A DNA stretch of 62,000 bases from Symbiodinium natans (taxonomy: Eukaryota; Sar; Dinophyceae; Suessiales; Symbiodiniaceae): positions 485,001 to 547,000 of the forward strand of contig CAJNDS010001646.1 in assembly GCA_905221605.1 (NCBI GenBank), written 5' to 3'. This document shows positions 44,413 through 54,137 of the stretch, piece after piece. Numbering within the stretch: position 1 is the stretch's first letter; the number at the start of each line of letters is the position of its first letter. A program made the translations under genes and the position numbers. The notes under the pieces are model-generated. The model saw only the letters and a program-made list of their open reading frames with translations, ran no database searches and was not told where the DNA came from.

Positions 44413-45188
44413 CTCCGCAAGCAATTACTTAGAGCCTACCGCAGCTGGGGATGCTTGCAGAGATGCTTGGACGAGCGATCCTGCGCCGTGAGCACAGCAA
44501 ACCATGACAGCATCTCGCGAACAAGAAACAACTCTGCAACCCCACCTACCTCAGTCCCAAACCCAGGACCATAGATGCTTCGGAAAAACACAACAAAACG
44601 CCGACGTGGGCTGCCACTGCCTTGCTTTCCGGGCTTGGTGACCCTGGTGGATCTGAGCGGCGCCGGGAGTACGCCTTCCTGGCACAGGGTGGACTCTTCT
44701 GCAGCTCATACACGAGAGGAGAAGAGAGAACAGCCGTTGTCACGAGCAGCTCAACATCTGAAACCTATCGGGCGGCGACACGTGTCAATATCTGTATACT
44801 CAAGCCATATCATTGAATCACAAAGTCGAGCGAAGCCGGAAGCCCTTCGGCAAACATGTACTGTAACGCCCACCTCATCTCACGTCGGGTGCGTGGCGTC
44901 TTAACCTGCAGAGGCACCGGAGACTCCGGAGACTGCAGCAGCATTGCATATCTTTGCATTATTGCATTGCAACTCAGGGCTTAATTCGGGCAACTTTAAC
45001 GGGTTTTCAACAGGTACACGGACCCACTGGTTCTGATCTGCTTCTTGAGCATCAGCGGGGGTCGACGTCGCACATGTCTCCCTCTGAAGCAGTGCCATGT
45101 CGGGGATTCGGAGGATGCTCGTCGGTTAGGATTCAGTGAGCCGCAAAACGTGTGCCCTGCAGGATCAAAGGAGGGATCCAGACGTCAC

Positions 45189-45260
45189 CTCGCCTGGGAG
45201 AAGAGCCCTGGCTCTTCGTCCGAGGAGTCTCCAGATCCAGAGAGTGGGCTCGGGCCCCGC
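45189..45260 (-). CDS. candidate internal exon
   Basis: Exon of 72 bp with acceptor GGCTCAG and donor GTGACG. It encodes GARAHSLDLETPRTKSQGSS. In the sense direction a C-rich homopolymer tract (45300-45336) lies about 40 bp upstream. Confidence 0.45.
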
Positions 45261-45549
45261 CTGAGCCACAACAAGGCGAGCAGGCCCCAACACAGCGCCG
45301 TGGCGAAGGGGGGACCGGGGGGGAGGGGGGGGGGGGGCAGGGGGCGGGGGCTTCTGTAAGAACCAAACCCTCACAACTCCACATGAGAAGCCCCAGCCAA
45401 AAGCTCGGAAAACCCTCGCCCCTGAAACTAAACACCTGCTACATCCAGCTACAGTACCCTGCCTCATTCCGGGCTGCGGCGGTTCGAGCGTGTTGCCTCG
45501 GCCACAGGGCGTTTCAGCTTGCGTCGGCTTCGAGTGTTCACACTGTAGC

Positions 45550-45790
45550 TTAGTACAAGCGTGTGCATACATCCTCGAAGCCCATGGATCCCAATATCCT
45601 TCGGCACCTGGGAATGTCTTCGTGTGTTCGTGTGCGAGCACGATCATGAGAGGGCTTTATAAAGTGGATCAAACATGCAGTGTGTGTGCGTGCTCTTGCT
45701 GTTCGAGCTGTTTTCCCCCTTATCTCTGGCAACGGCGCTTCCTTGTGGAGACCCTCGGACAGCACAGAGTAACCCTTGAGCTCCGGCATG
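45550..45790 (-). CDS. candidate exon, unknown protein
   Basis: Open minus frame PELKGYSVLSEGLHKEAPLP and ILGSMGFEDVCTRLY. No chain was established. Confidence 0.25.
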
Positions 45791-45925
45791 TTTAGGATGA
45801 TTGGGCCTGAACCTCCATGTCTCCTGCCTTCAAGACCAGGCCGAGGTGACCTAGCTTCTTTGCCATTCGCACTTTGGAGTTCAGCAAGTATCTACCTGCA
45901 CCATGCGTGAGCAAAAACGCCACAG

Positions 45926-46026
45926 GGAATGGAGAAGCTGAAGTCCCTTCAAGCTCTGGTTGAAGTAATGGCCGAAGGTCAAGGTCTGCAGGCCGCTGGG
46001 AAGCTGCAGTCCCTCCAAGCTCTGGC
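45926..46026 (-). CDS. FNIP-type repeats, minus-strand arm
   Basis: Minus strand reads QSLEGLQLPSGLQTLTFGHY then FNQSLKGLQL, i.e. one and a half 22-residue FNIP repeats. In sense the frame runs on to a possible GTAGAT donor near 45888. It forms one arm of an inverted repeat with 46027-46250. Confidence 0.55.
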
Positions 46027-46401
46027 TTTCGCTTCAACTATAGCTTGGAGGGACTGCAGCTTACTAGCGGTACACATACCCTGACCTTCGGCGCAACATT
46101 CGACCAGAGCTTGGAGGGACTGCAGCTTCCCAGCAGCCTGCAGACCCTGACCTGCGGCGAAGAATTCCACCAGAGCTTGCAGGGACCGCAGCTTCCTATT
46201 GGCGTTCGGACCTTGACCCTCGGAGCAAAATTCAACCAGAGCTTGGGCTTTCAGCTAATTGGGTTCTCACCGTTCGGTCAACTAAGCCTCAAGATTCGCA
46301 CGTTTTCCGGTCCTCCCTCTCGTGGGGCTTCGCTTAACATACACGGCACACTGCAGCGAGACCAGGGATTTTGCAGGGACTCCCTAAACCCTAAACCCTA
46401 A
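46027..46401 (+). CDS. FNIP-type repeats, plus-strand arm
   Basis: Plus strand reads three 22-residue repeats: LEGLQLTSGTHTLTFGATFD, LEGLQLPSSLQTLTCGEEFH and LQGPQLPIGVRTLTLGAKFN, then a unique tail to 46401. The pattern (L..L.LP..L..L.FG..FNQS) is the FNIP leucine-rich repeat, abundant in dinoflagellate and dictyostelid proteins and often linked to F-box or other interaction domains. No start or N-terminal domain is visible, and the head-to-head copy on the minus strand suggests a rearranged gene fragment. Substitutions such as TCGEEFH show decay. Confidence 0.55.
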   Translation, partial: FRFNYSLEGLQLTSGTHTLTFGATFDQSLEGLQLPSSLQTLTCGEEFHQSLQGPQLPIGVRTLTLGAKFNQSLGFQLIGFSPFGQLSLKIRTFSGPPSRGASLNIHGTLQRDQGFCRDSLNPKP

Positions 46402-46750
46402 GCCCTAAGCCCTAAACCCTAAACCCTAAACCCTGAACCCTAAACCCTAAACCCTAAACCCTCCTCCCTCCTAGACCTTAAACCCCTAAACCCAAAACAA
46501 TGGCAGCTTCCCTCCCAGCTGTCCCAGGCACCGGAGTTCAAGGAGTTGGCGCTCCGGTGCCGCTCCACCCGGGTCGCCGGGGCCAAGCGCCCACGCCACT
46601 TGGGGTTGGCCTCTTTGATTCAGACCCAAAAAACGGAGGGTTGAGGGATTATGTATATACGAGTAGGGTTTACGGTTTAGGGTTTGGGGTTTAGGGTTTA
46701 CGTAGGTTTTGGGTTTAGGATTTATTGGAGTGTTTAGGGTTCAGGGGAAA
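46380..46750. repeat. CCCTAAA then TTTAGGG arrays
   Basis: CCCTAAA-type units at 46380-46495, a unique stretch, then TTTAGGG-type units at 46662-46745, in opposite orientation. Confidence 0.9.
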
Positions 46751-46955
46751 ATACGAGAATAAGATGTAAACAGAGAGGGGCTTGCTTATGACAACAGAAT
46801 TTACACAGGTCCCCAATGTTTCTAACAAACAGTGGAGGGTATGGAGGAGCTCCATCTGTAACACCAGCCCGAATTTTCTGGCAGCTTGCATCGTGATATC
46901 ATGGGAGTTCTAAGACTAAGGGGCGGATGATGTTGCCGATTGCTGTGGACAGAGC

Positions 46956-47532
46956 CTGAAACCCCCAGAAGCTGCTCTGGCACGAAGCATCGCAGGCCCA
47001 GCCGCGCCTCGTAGCAGGCGCAGCAGAGAGCGAACACCTGAGCTTTCCGGGTACAAAACCCCAAAAAGCGTGTCCGCCCCGCCCACCCCCCCTGGTGAAA
47101 CCTTTCAATATTGGGGAGCCGTGGCGCCCTTCCTTACGCGATTGCCCTTGTTTTTAGAAAACCCGCTTGGCGGCCAGTGGCGATTTCCCCGGCCAAGCCA
47201 TTAAACCAACAGAGACAGAAATGTCGACCCGCCGGTGCCTCGCCGCAGGACCAGCAGTTCTTGCAGGCATAGAACTCCTTTTGTGGGCGGTCCCCCGAGT
47301 CTGAGATCGCTGACTGCTGAGCTACGCAGGTCGAATATTGGGGCCTGAATGATTAGAATAGGGTTTTGGGGGTGATTATAGGATAAGTACAAAGGGACCA
47401 TAGGGGAACCAGGTAATGTTTCCGACCCCTGTACTACGCAGAGCTTTATCTTCTCCTTGTCGGACTTGTCGCCCTCGAGGTCGAGGATGAAGGTGCTGCA
47501 GGCACCGCAGCTGAGCTTCTCGGGCAAGGCAC
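46956..47532 (-). CDS. Cys-rich, probable zinc-binding protein, three exons
   Basis: Exons 47435-47532 (ALPEKLSCGACSTFILDLEG, DKSDKEKIKLCV), 47239-47316 (SAISDSGDRPQKEFYACKNC, WSCGE) and 46956-47037 (VFALCCACYEARLGLRCFVP, EQLLGVS) join in phase 0. Donors are GTACAG, GC (GCACCG) and GC (GCTCTG); acceptors are CCCAG, CTCAG and CTCAG. Joined, the protein has CGAC, then CKNCWSCGEVFALCCAC, with at least nine cysteines, which suggests a treble-clef or B-box-like zinc site. I do not recognise the family. The first intron (47317-47434) consists almost entirely of a short mobile element with an 8-bp target duplication. Reading through the element also stays open, so an unspliced alternative exists. 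Confidence 0.65.
47322..47441. mobile_element. 104-bp element with 8-bp target duplication
   Basis: The element 47330-47433 is flanked by two copies of CTACGCAG (47322-47329 and 47434-47441). In the minus sense it contains GGGGTCGGAAACATT near one end and CTAATCATTCAG near the other. Relatives are at 28831, 38747 and about 49370. Confidence 0.82.
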
Positions 47533-47975
47533 CTGGGAGAATCGCGAGGTTGCTTGCGGAGCTTTGTTGCGGGGTTACACACTGGGCATTGCAGGTGGGT
47601 AAGAGTTGTCTGCGAGAAGCCCGGAACGGCCCAAGAAAACCCAAGAACTAAAAACCCTTTCGACATCAAGCCCCAAACCCCTAAAAGCTGCGAAGCTTGC
47701 TCAGCCGAGTGGCCCGAGTTCCTTTTGCCGGTGGAGGTGGCAAAGGGGAAGGCCTGGCTCCGGTGAAGACGCAAAAAAAGGAATGGATGAAGTCCCCCAA
47801 ACTCTCCACTGGGGGCCTCCACCCCCTTCACCCCTCCCACCCGAAAACCCCTTGAACTCCCGCTTTGAATCCTCCCCTTTTTGTTTGCTCATGTGGCCCG
47901 GCGCCGCCTGCCGGATGGTGTGGGCCTCCATGGCGACATGCTTCAATATGTCAGCTCAGAGTCAAGGGCAACAGC

Positions 47976-48177
47976 TCAAGAGCAGACCCCCAGCGCCTTG
48001 AAGAGGTCCGAGGGCTGACAGCACTCCTGGCGGGCTGGGCTGCTGAGCTGTGCGCTCCGTGTCAACCGCTGCAGCAAACCTTTACGGCTGCTGTGCCTGA
48101 AAGATGCCCTCAGTCTCACAACTGCCCCACGCAAGTCCTCATGCACGTGCACCGACTGCACGACCGTCTTGACGGTC
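47976..48177 (-). CDS. C-terminal exon, unknown protein
   Basis: Acceptor CTCACTGAG, then KTVVQSVHVHEDLRGAVVRL, RASFRHSSRKGLLQRLTRSA and LFKALGVCS before TGA. Helical, basic. The plus strand also has a plausible frame, but the minus strand fits the gene block. Confidence 0.45.
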
Positions 48178-48568
48178 CTCAGTGAGGTGAGACGGCCAAA
48201 CTACAACAGATAGCTGTACCTCCCAAAAAACTCCTCCACTTCGTGGGCATGGCTCAGAAAGCGCATTGATCAGTAGAATCGTGGAGTGATTTTAGGGTAC
48301 GACAAAAGACAAAAACTCTGAAGCAATCCTCCGACAACACCTACCTAACTCTCCCTCAACTCTCCCGTCGAGCCAAGCCCAAGAGTCTTGGGAGCCTCGG
48401 CCCGCTCAATGGATGCCGAGCGCTTCGGCTTCTCCTCCGGTCAGCAAAGAAAACACCACACAAAGGGAGTAGGGAGGGGACACTGAGTCGGAGAAATGCC
48501 GGGGGCCTCAGAGTGGAGGACTCGGAGGCTCCTTGAATCGTGCCTATACCTTTCAAGGTCTGCAATTC

Positions 48569-48715
48569 TCAAGCCTCTGCAACCAAACGGTGCTCGTTGC
48601 GTAATGGGGCAATGCTTATGTAGGGGTCATCCCGACGCATGTCCCGAAACCTCCTGAATGCATGGGCGCCGCCTCTGTTCGAGCGTACTTGGACTTCTTC
48701 GGGTTCGACGCACCG
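48569..48715 (-). CDS. exon, unknown protein
   Basis: Acceptor GGGCAG, then RCVEPEEVQVRSNRGGAHAF, RRFRDMRRDDPYISIAPLRN and EHRLVAEA before TGA, exactly 49 codons. May be terminal, or may end at a GT inside (GTTGCAG). Confidence 0.5.
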   Translation of the reverse strand, partial: RCVEPEEVQVRSNRGGAHAFRRFRDMRRDDPYISIAPLRNEHRLVAEA

Positions 48716-48971
48716 CTGCCCATGGCGGCAACGCCAGAAGGAAGAGCTTGGGCTAAGCGGTTTATAGACTGTTGACACATGTTCCAATCATGTTTAGGCC
48801 TTTAGACAGCTTAGGGGGTAGAGTCCAGGCCGTTGGGGGGGAGGAGGGGGGGGTGGGAGTGGAGGGGTTGGGGGTCGGACCTCCGGCGACCTTTTGTGGG
48901 AGCGCTGGCTTCGGTGCAAGGAGCACTCTGAGGTTTCAGCATGGAAGGGGGTTGCATGAAAGTCCCTGAGC

Positions 48972-49191
48972 CTACACGTTCCTTTCCGTCAAGAGGGCGC
49001 CAAGTGAAAAATGAACATGGCCTGCCCCACTGGCTCCACGCACCATGCGCTCTCCCAACTTTCCATTTTCAAGCACGTCCCTGAAGGAAACCCGAAGCCT
49101 ACAGCAGAAATGCCCAGGAGAATCTGTCGGTTCAGGATCCCACACGATGACAAAAAGATGGTCCCCAGTTGCAATCTTGGTCTCCGTAGCC
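48972..49191 (-). CDS. exon, unknown protein
   Basis: Minus frame KATETKIATGDHLFVIVWDP, EPTDSPGHFCCRLRVSFRDV, LENGKLGERMVRGASGAG and HVHFSLGALLTERN. Regular beta-type composition; no family was recognised. Acceptor GGTGAAG or TAG nearby. Confidence 0.5.
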
Positions 49192-49369
49192 TTCACCTAC
49201 CTATGCCTATACGGCCTCAGCCGCGTCTCTGGCTGTCCCAGCTCAAAACAAAACAGACAGAGTACCGGATGCGAAGCCGATTGACGAGAAAGATTAGTCC
49301 CCGTTCGGTGGGGGGGAGTTCTGGGTGCTGCTGCTCTACAGCCTAATGGTATTCCCCCAGACTGGTCAG

Positions 49370-49445
49370 TTCTCTACCTTGTGGTCCCTTTTTTGGTGTA
49401 CCTTTTATACTATTGGAACCCCCAAAAGGGACCCCAATTTATCTC
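49370..49445. mobile_element. short dispersed element (family of 47330)
   Basis: TGTGGTCCCTTTTTTGGTGTACCTTTTATACTATTGGAACCCCCAAAAGGGACCCC resembles the central part of the 38747 and 47330 copies. Boundaries are uncertain. Confidence 0.5.
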
Positions 49446-49585
49446 ATTCCCCTCTGTAATCGACTATCCCATGCACCTCGTGCCCCCATGTTGGCATCAC
49501 AGGGCTCCAGTGGCCACAGAACCACGAGGGCACCCGCTGTACCGAGAGGCCCTTCCTCGAGAAAGGAAGGGGAACGGGTGGCGGG

Positions 49586-49794
49586 AAGCTAGGGTCTAGG
49601 GTCTAGGGTCTAGAGTCTAGGGTCTAGGGTTTAGGATTTAGGATTTAGGATTTAGGTGTTAAGGTTTAGGTGTTAAGGTTTAGGGTTTAGGGTTTGGGGT
49701 TTAGGGTTTTTGGTTTAGGGTTTAGGTTTAGGGTTTTTGGTTTAGGGTTTAGGTTTAGGGTTGAGGGTTGAGGGTTTAGGGTTTAGGTCGGAAC
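49586..49794 (+). repeat. variant telomere-like array
   Basis: Begins with GGGTCTA units, then GGATTTA, GGTGTTAA and GGGTTTA units, ending GGGTTGAGGG. An ordered series of variants. Confidence 0.92.
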
Positions 49795-49888
49795 TGGGGT
49801 GGGCTGGGAGGACATGAAGGTTTCAGGATGGTTGAAGTTGAAGTGCAGCTTGCACAGTTCCCTCAAGCCTCTTCTGTTGTTGACGGTC

Positions 49889-49967
49889 TCTATCACTTGG
49901 GATGTTGCCTCTTATACTGCTAGTATAAAGGACTGTAAGTATACGGGGGAACATCCCAATCTATCAT
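49889..49967. mobile_element. TTGGGATG element with 8-bp target duplication
   Basis: Core 49897-49959 starts TTGGGATGTTGCC and ends GGGGGAACATCCCAA. Flanks TCTATCAC and TCTATCAT agree at 7 of 8 positions. Internal TTATACTGCTAGTATAAAGG. Confidence 0.85.
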
Positions 49968-49989
49968 CTTCACTGAAAACCCTGCCTTG

Positions 49990-50690
49990 AATCCGCCCCC
50001 AATCCTGAAGACACACTACTTGTGGCTCGAGGTGCAGCTTGGTGTGCTGCAGCCGGGGAAGGATGCAGAGCCTGCAACGCAATGTCCGGGGCTCGACATT
50101 TACTCTTCACGGCGACGCACTCTGAAGTGGAGCTTGCGTTCTGCCGCGATATTTCGGGAACTCTTTCTGTGGATGTCCGTGGCAGAAAGCGCTCGACCCG
50201 CCACACGACAGGCCGCTAACCCGGCGCCCCAACCAAAAAAAGTTAAAGGTCACTCAAAAAAAGGGATCCGAGCCTCTGCCTATACTCAGATCACCCAGAT
50301 CACAATTTGCACGGCTCATACGGCTCCTTTCAAGGCACAGTTCCGCCTGGTGCAGCGGAAGCCCCTCCACCAGTCGTCGCTCATGGCACCTTCGGACTGT
50401 GCCTCAGAGGCTCGCTGGAAGACGCTTCTCGAGGCTTCAGGGCGGCTCCTCCATGTGCCTCTGCATGTTTCGTGATTCAATCCGCAGAGCCCTCGCATCC
50501 GGCAACCGCCGTCAGAAACATTTTTGCATTTTCGCCTTTTGGAGCCTTCGAAAACCATGCTTCTAAACTCCGTGCTGCCTGGAGCAGCAGTGCCGAAGCC
50601 GCCGAGCTTTGCCCGCCAAGGAGCGTCAGGCGCCTCTGCTTCTTGCATGTCTCTTCTTTACGCATGTCGTCTTTTTGTGACAAGGGCGTT
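49990..50690. other. ambiguous coding potential on both strands
   Basis: Plus 50060-50219 and minus 50477-50683 (QRRLTLLGGQSSAASALLLQ, LEAWFSKAPKGENAKMFLTA) both look coding. No splice chain decides. The minus exon fits the block direction. Confidence 0.3.
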
Positions 50691-50939
50691 TCCGAAATTA
50701 GGGCACCTCATCGGGGTCCTAGGGAAAAGGGAATCCTACTATTGTCAATACTGGGGGTCACAAGTTTTCGTGGGATTAAGTGGGATGGGCCAAACAGCCG
50801 GCTCAAACCGCTCGGAAAGGCACCCGGCCTGAGCTTTGGGCACAGCTTGGCGAGGTGCATCAGACCTGCCAGGTCTCTTTCAAGGCTTCCCCCCCAGACT
50901 TTTTTCGGGGCGCCTTGCCCCCGGGCCCTTTCGATGCTG

Positions 50940-51720
50940 CCTAAACCCGCATAACCCGCCCCAAACCCTCAAAACCTGTAAACCCTAACCCCAAACCCCT
51001 AAACTCTACTAAGCAACCCCACGCCACCCTAAACCCTGTAATCCGAAACCCCTAATTATGCCCCCTAAACCCAAAACCCCTCTAAAACCCTGCGAAAGAC
51101 CCGCAATAAGGGGGGGGGGGGGGGGGGGGGTTGGGTTTGACGTTTAAGGTTTAAGGTTTAAGGTTTAAGGTTTAGGGTTTCGGGTTTGGGGTTTAGGGTT
51201 TGGGGTTTGGGGTTTAGGGTTTAGGGTTAAGGGTCACCCATCTAAGACCTTGCGCCTGCATCGGAGGGGCCGCCGGAGCCCAGGAGGTGGAGCTCCGTGA
51301 GCTCCGCGAGGAGGTTGGCCCTGGCTGAGTAGAGGGCTAGGGTTTAGGGTTTAGAGTTTAGGGTTTAGGTTTCGGGTTTCGGGTTTAGGGTTTAGGGTTT
51401 AGGGTTTAGGGTTTATTGAAATTATTCAGGGTTCAGGTCCGGGGAAAGTTTCGAGGAAAGTTTCGAGGAAAGTTTCGAGGAGCTTTTGAATAATTTCAAG
51501 TTGCAGGGGGCTTGAGGGTTTCGGGTTTTGGGTTTAGGGTTTAGGGTTTAGGGCTTACGGTGTAGATTACGGGTTTGGGATGAGGGGAATGGGTTTCAGG
51601 GTTTAGGGCTTAGGGTTATAGGGAGCACGGGTTTGGTTTGAGGGGAATGGGTTCAGGGTTTCGGGCTTATGGTTTCAGTAGAGGGGGCTTAGAGGGTTTA
51701 TAGGGAGTAGGGGTTTGGGT
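50940..51720. repeat. large cluster of telomere-like units in both orientations
   Basis: CCCTAAA-type units at 50943-51100, a G run at 51111-51130, GGTTTAAG and TTTAGGG-type units at 51140-51235, 51345-51415 and 51520-51720. A 12-bp repeat GGAAAGTTTCGA occurs three times at 51443-51480. Confidence 0.9.
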
Positions 51721-51886
51721 TAGGGGGTTTGAGGCGCGAAACGCCCTGGGTTTCCGGACCTTCCCCAAGCGCGGATGACGCTGTTGGGAAGCCCGAACCT
51801 GCAGCTTCGGGGTTCGATAAGGACAAGTCCGCCTTTCCACGTGCTTTGAGAAAGACCCAGCAGGGTTGCTCAACTATACGACCTGC

Positions 51887-52323
51887 CTAAGACCCACATT
51901 TTTGTGATGTCTCTGGACGTTTCAAAGCCCGACATCCCCGAACCCTCAGTGGTTCTGAGCTCCAGGCGGCAGGGCCAACCGAAACAGCCGCCCAGCCAGG
52001 CTCGGCGCCTCGCCACTTGGGCAGATAACTTAAGCCGTTTAACTTGGGATGTTGCCCCTTATAGTAACCGTCCGTCGTCGGGATTGTACTAGGGGGTACT
52101 ATAATCCCAGTTCAAGACTGTTAGTATAAGGGGAACATCCCACAGCTTGACCAAAGTTTACGGGGTCGAACTCAAGCCGCCAAGCACCGAATTCCGACTG
52201 TCCAGCCTTGGCGGACAGAGACATGGCTACGGAGTTCGCAGCGCGGAGCAGCTGTGTTACCTGCGATGCTCCCGACAGCCGCTCATGTCCGAACTCTCTT
52301 TGGTTACCTGATCGTCTAATCAA
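51887..52323 (-). CDS. unknown protein interrupted by an element-derived intron
   Basis: Upstream exon 52144 to about 52323 reads GNQREFGHERLSGASQVTQL, RAANSVAMSLSAKAGQSEFG and AWRLEFDPVNFGQA, up to GCT. The next bases are GTGGGATG, the edge of the inverted-repeat element. At the far edge the element ends CATCCCAAG. Removing 52043-52143 as a GT-AG intron continues in frame with LNGLSYLPKWRGAEPGWAAV and SVGPAAWSSEPLRVRGCRAL to a TAG at 51887. Without splicing the upstream frame ends inside the element. No protein family was recognised. The upstream ATG at 52323 may or may not be the start. A (CTC)n tract lies immediately to the right. Confidence 0.6.
52043..52143 (-). mobile_element. TTGGGATG-family element acting as an intron
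   Basis: Inverted ends TGGGATGTTGCCCCTTATA (left) and TGGGATGTTCCCCTTATA (right, inverted), with a nested palindrome GGGATTGTACTA/TAGTATAATCCC-type at 52080-52108. The flanks show only a decayed target duplication (5 of 8). In the minus sense the element begins GTGGGATG and ends CCCAAG. Confidence 0.8.
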
Positions 52324-52356
52324 ATCACTGCAGCAACATTGCTCTCCGTGTTCGTC

Positions 52357-52444
52357 CTCCTCGTCCTCCTCCTCCTCCTCCTCCTCCTCCTCCTCCTCCT
52401 CCTCCTCCTCCTCCTCCTCCTCCTCCTCCTCCTCCTCCTCCTCC

Positions 52445-52533
<89 letters not shown>

Positions 52534-52720
52534 CTCCTCCTCCTCCTCCTCCTCCTCCTCCTCCTCCTCCTCCTCTCCTCCTCCTCCTCCTCCGCCTCCT
52601 CCTCCTCCTTCGTCGTCGTCCTCCTCCTCTCCTTTCCTCCTCCTCCTTTCCTCCTCCTCCTCCTCCTCCTCCTCCTCCTCCTCCTCCTCCTCTCCCTCCC
52701 TCTCCTCCTCCTCATCAGCG
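52357..52720. repeat. (CTC/CTCGTC)n microsatellite
   Basis: About 360 bp of CTC with a CTCGTC block (52446-52530). The long Ser-rich plus frame and Arg/Glu-rich minus frame are by-products. Confidence 0.98.
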
Positions 52721-52835
52721 GCATCGTCATCATCCTCGTTTATGTTGTTGCTGCCATCGTCCTGATCCTCATGTTCATTGAACCCTCCTCTTCTTCCTCA
52801 CTGCGAATCATCATCAGCATCATCATCATCAGCCG

Positions 52836-52896
52836 CATCAGCATCAGCAGCAGCAGCACCACCACCACCACCAGCAGCGGCAGCGGCAGCAGCGGC

Positions 52897-52938
<42 letters not shown>
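52836..52938. repeat. CAT/CAG/CAC trinucleotide repeat
   Basis: CATCATCAG units followed by CAGCAGCAC, CACCAC, CAGCGGCAG and a (CAG)14 run. Confidence 0.98.
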
Positions 52939-52939
<1 letters not shown>

Positions 52940-53386
52940 CCTGTAAGCCACTACCACCCTCAAGCGGGAGCGGTGGCTCCAAAGCACCCGAAGCCCTCAA
53001 GCCCGAATGCTCCGGCTCAACCTTTCTCACAATTGTCACTACGTGCCGTCATGGCTTGCCGACACTCCGCTTGAATTGTGTTTGACGGCCTTCGGTGTTC
53101 GGGTTTGGATGCAGGATTGCGGGGTACAGACAATACAGCTCCGGGGCCTTCCGGAGAATTGCCTCGGGGGCATTCGCATTCGCCAAAGCCTAGCAAAGGC
53201 ATGTCAAGAAACCGTGAAGTGGTCAATTAATTGACCTCAACCCTAGATTTCAGAGCTTCTTCTGCAACCCAGCTGCTTGATGTTGCACCCAGTTTAGTAT
53301 CGCCACCCAATTTAGTATCGCTACCCGCTAGTTAGGGAAGTTCCGGAAAAAATATATGGTGTTGAATAAGAAGGCCTTGGCAGACT

Positions 53387-53493
53387 CAGAGAGAGACACA
53401 GAGAGAGACACAGAGAGAGACACAGAGAGAGACACAGAGAGAGACACAGAGAGAGACACAGAGAGAAACACAGAGAGAGACAGAGAGAGAGAC

Positions 53494-53526
<33 letters not shown>

Positions 53527-53527
53527 A
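53387..53527. repeat. AGAGAGACAC decanucleotide repeat
   Basis: About eight AGAGAGACAC units passing into (GA)n, then A(8). It begins just after the homology of the duplicated module at 53550 ends. Confidence 0.97.
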
Positions 53528-53549
53528 AAAAAACAAAAAACAAAAACAA

Positions 53550-53775
53550 CGGCGAAGCTGTCCTGAGCTTGAACTTGCTGTTTGCTGCGCACGTTGCAAC
53601 TCAATGTCCGAATGGGCATCTGAAGCACGGAACTCCACCCTCGCTTCGTCGATAAGCCGCTGACTGGCTAGAAGCACACGCTGGATCATCCTCGCACGAA
53701 TTCTTCGGCACCCGCAGGGCAGCCTCATCGACGTTCCGGCTCTATAGCGAGTCGGACAAGTCTGGGTGGCACCGC
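53550..53775 (-). pseudogene. diverged duplicate of the 54238-54515 module
   Basis: Shares CGAAGCTGTCCTGAGCTTGA, ACTTGCTGT(T/C)TGCTGC, CCACCCTCGCTTCG and GGGCAGCCTC in the same order and orientation as the copy at 54238-54515, with deletions. The minus frame reads LIDEARVEFRASDAHSDIEL. Interrupted relative to its partner, so probably a decayed copy. Confidence 0.5.
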
Positions 53776-54137
53776 GGGCACGTACACTGCTCGACAAGCC
53801 CGCGCCAACAGGAGAGGCTCCAAAGAACCCTTCACAAGGGGTTTACGGCGGGAATCAGACGTCCTGCGCAGCGACTCAGGCAGAAAACCTCAAGCGTCAG
53901 GACAGCTAGCGCCCCTGTCAAGCCTAAACCTCGAACCCGAACTACTTGCTGCTCCTCGTCGTGATCTCTTTCAGACGATAAAACGACACACGTCGCAAAA
54001 GGATTTTGTTTCAGTCGCGCTGAAGGCCAAAAGATAACTTGTCAACGCAGAATTACTGCTATGCGCCGGCGGCGCGACAGCAGCCGGTCAGATACGGTAC
54101 ATTTGAAAGATCCACGACTTTCTGCGCGAGCTGCCCC

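Noticed and set aside
52208-53085. Poly-Ser and poly-Leu ORFs
   Set aside because: Product of the (CTC)n repeat; flanking minus exon and repeat explain the region.
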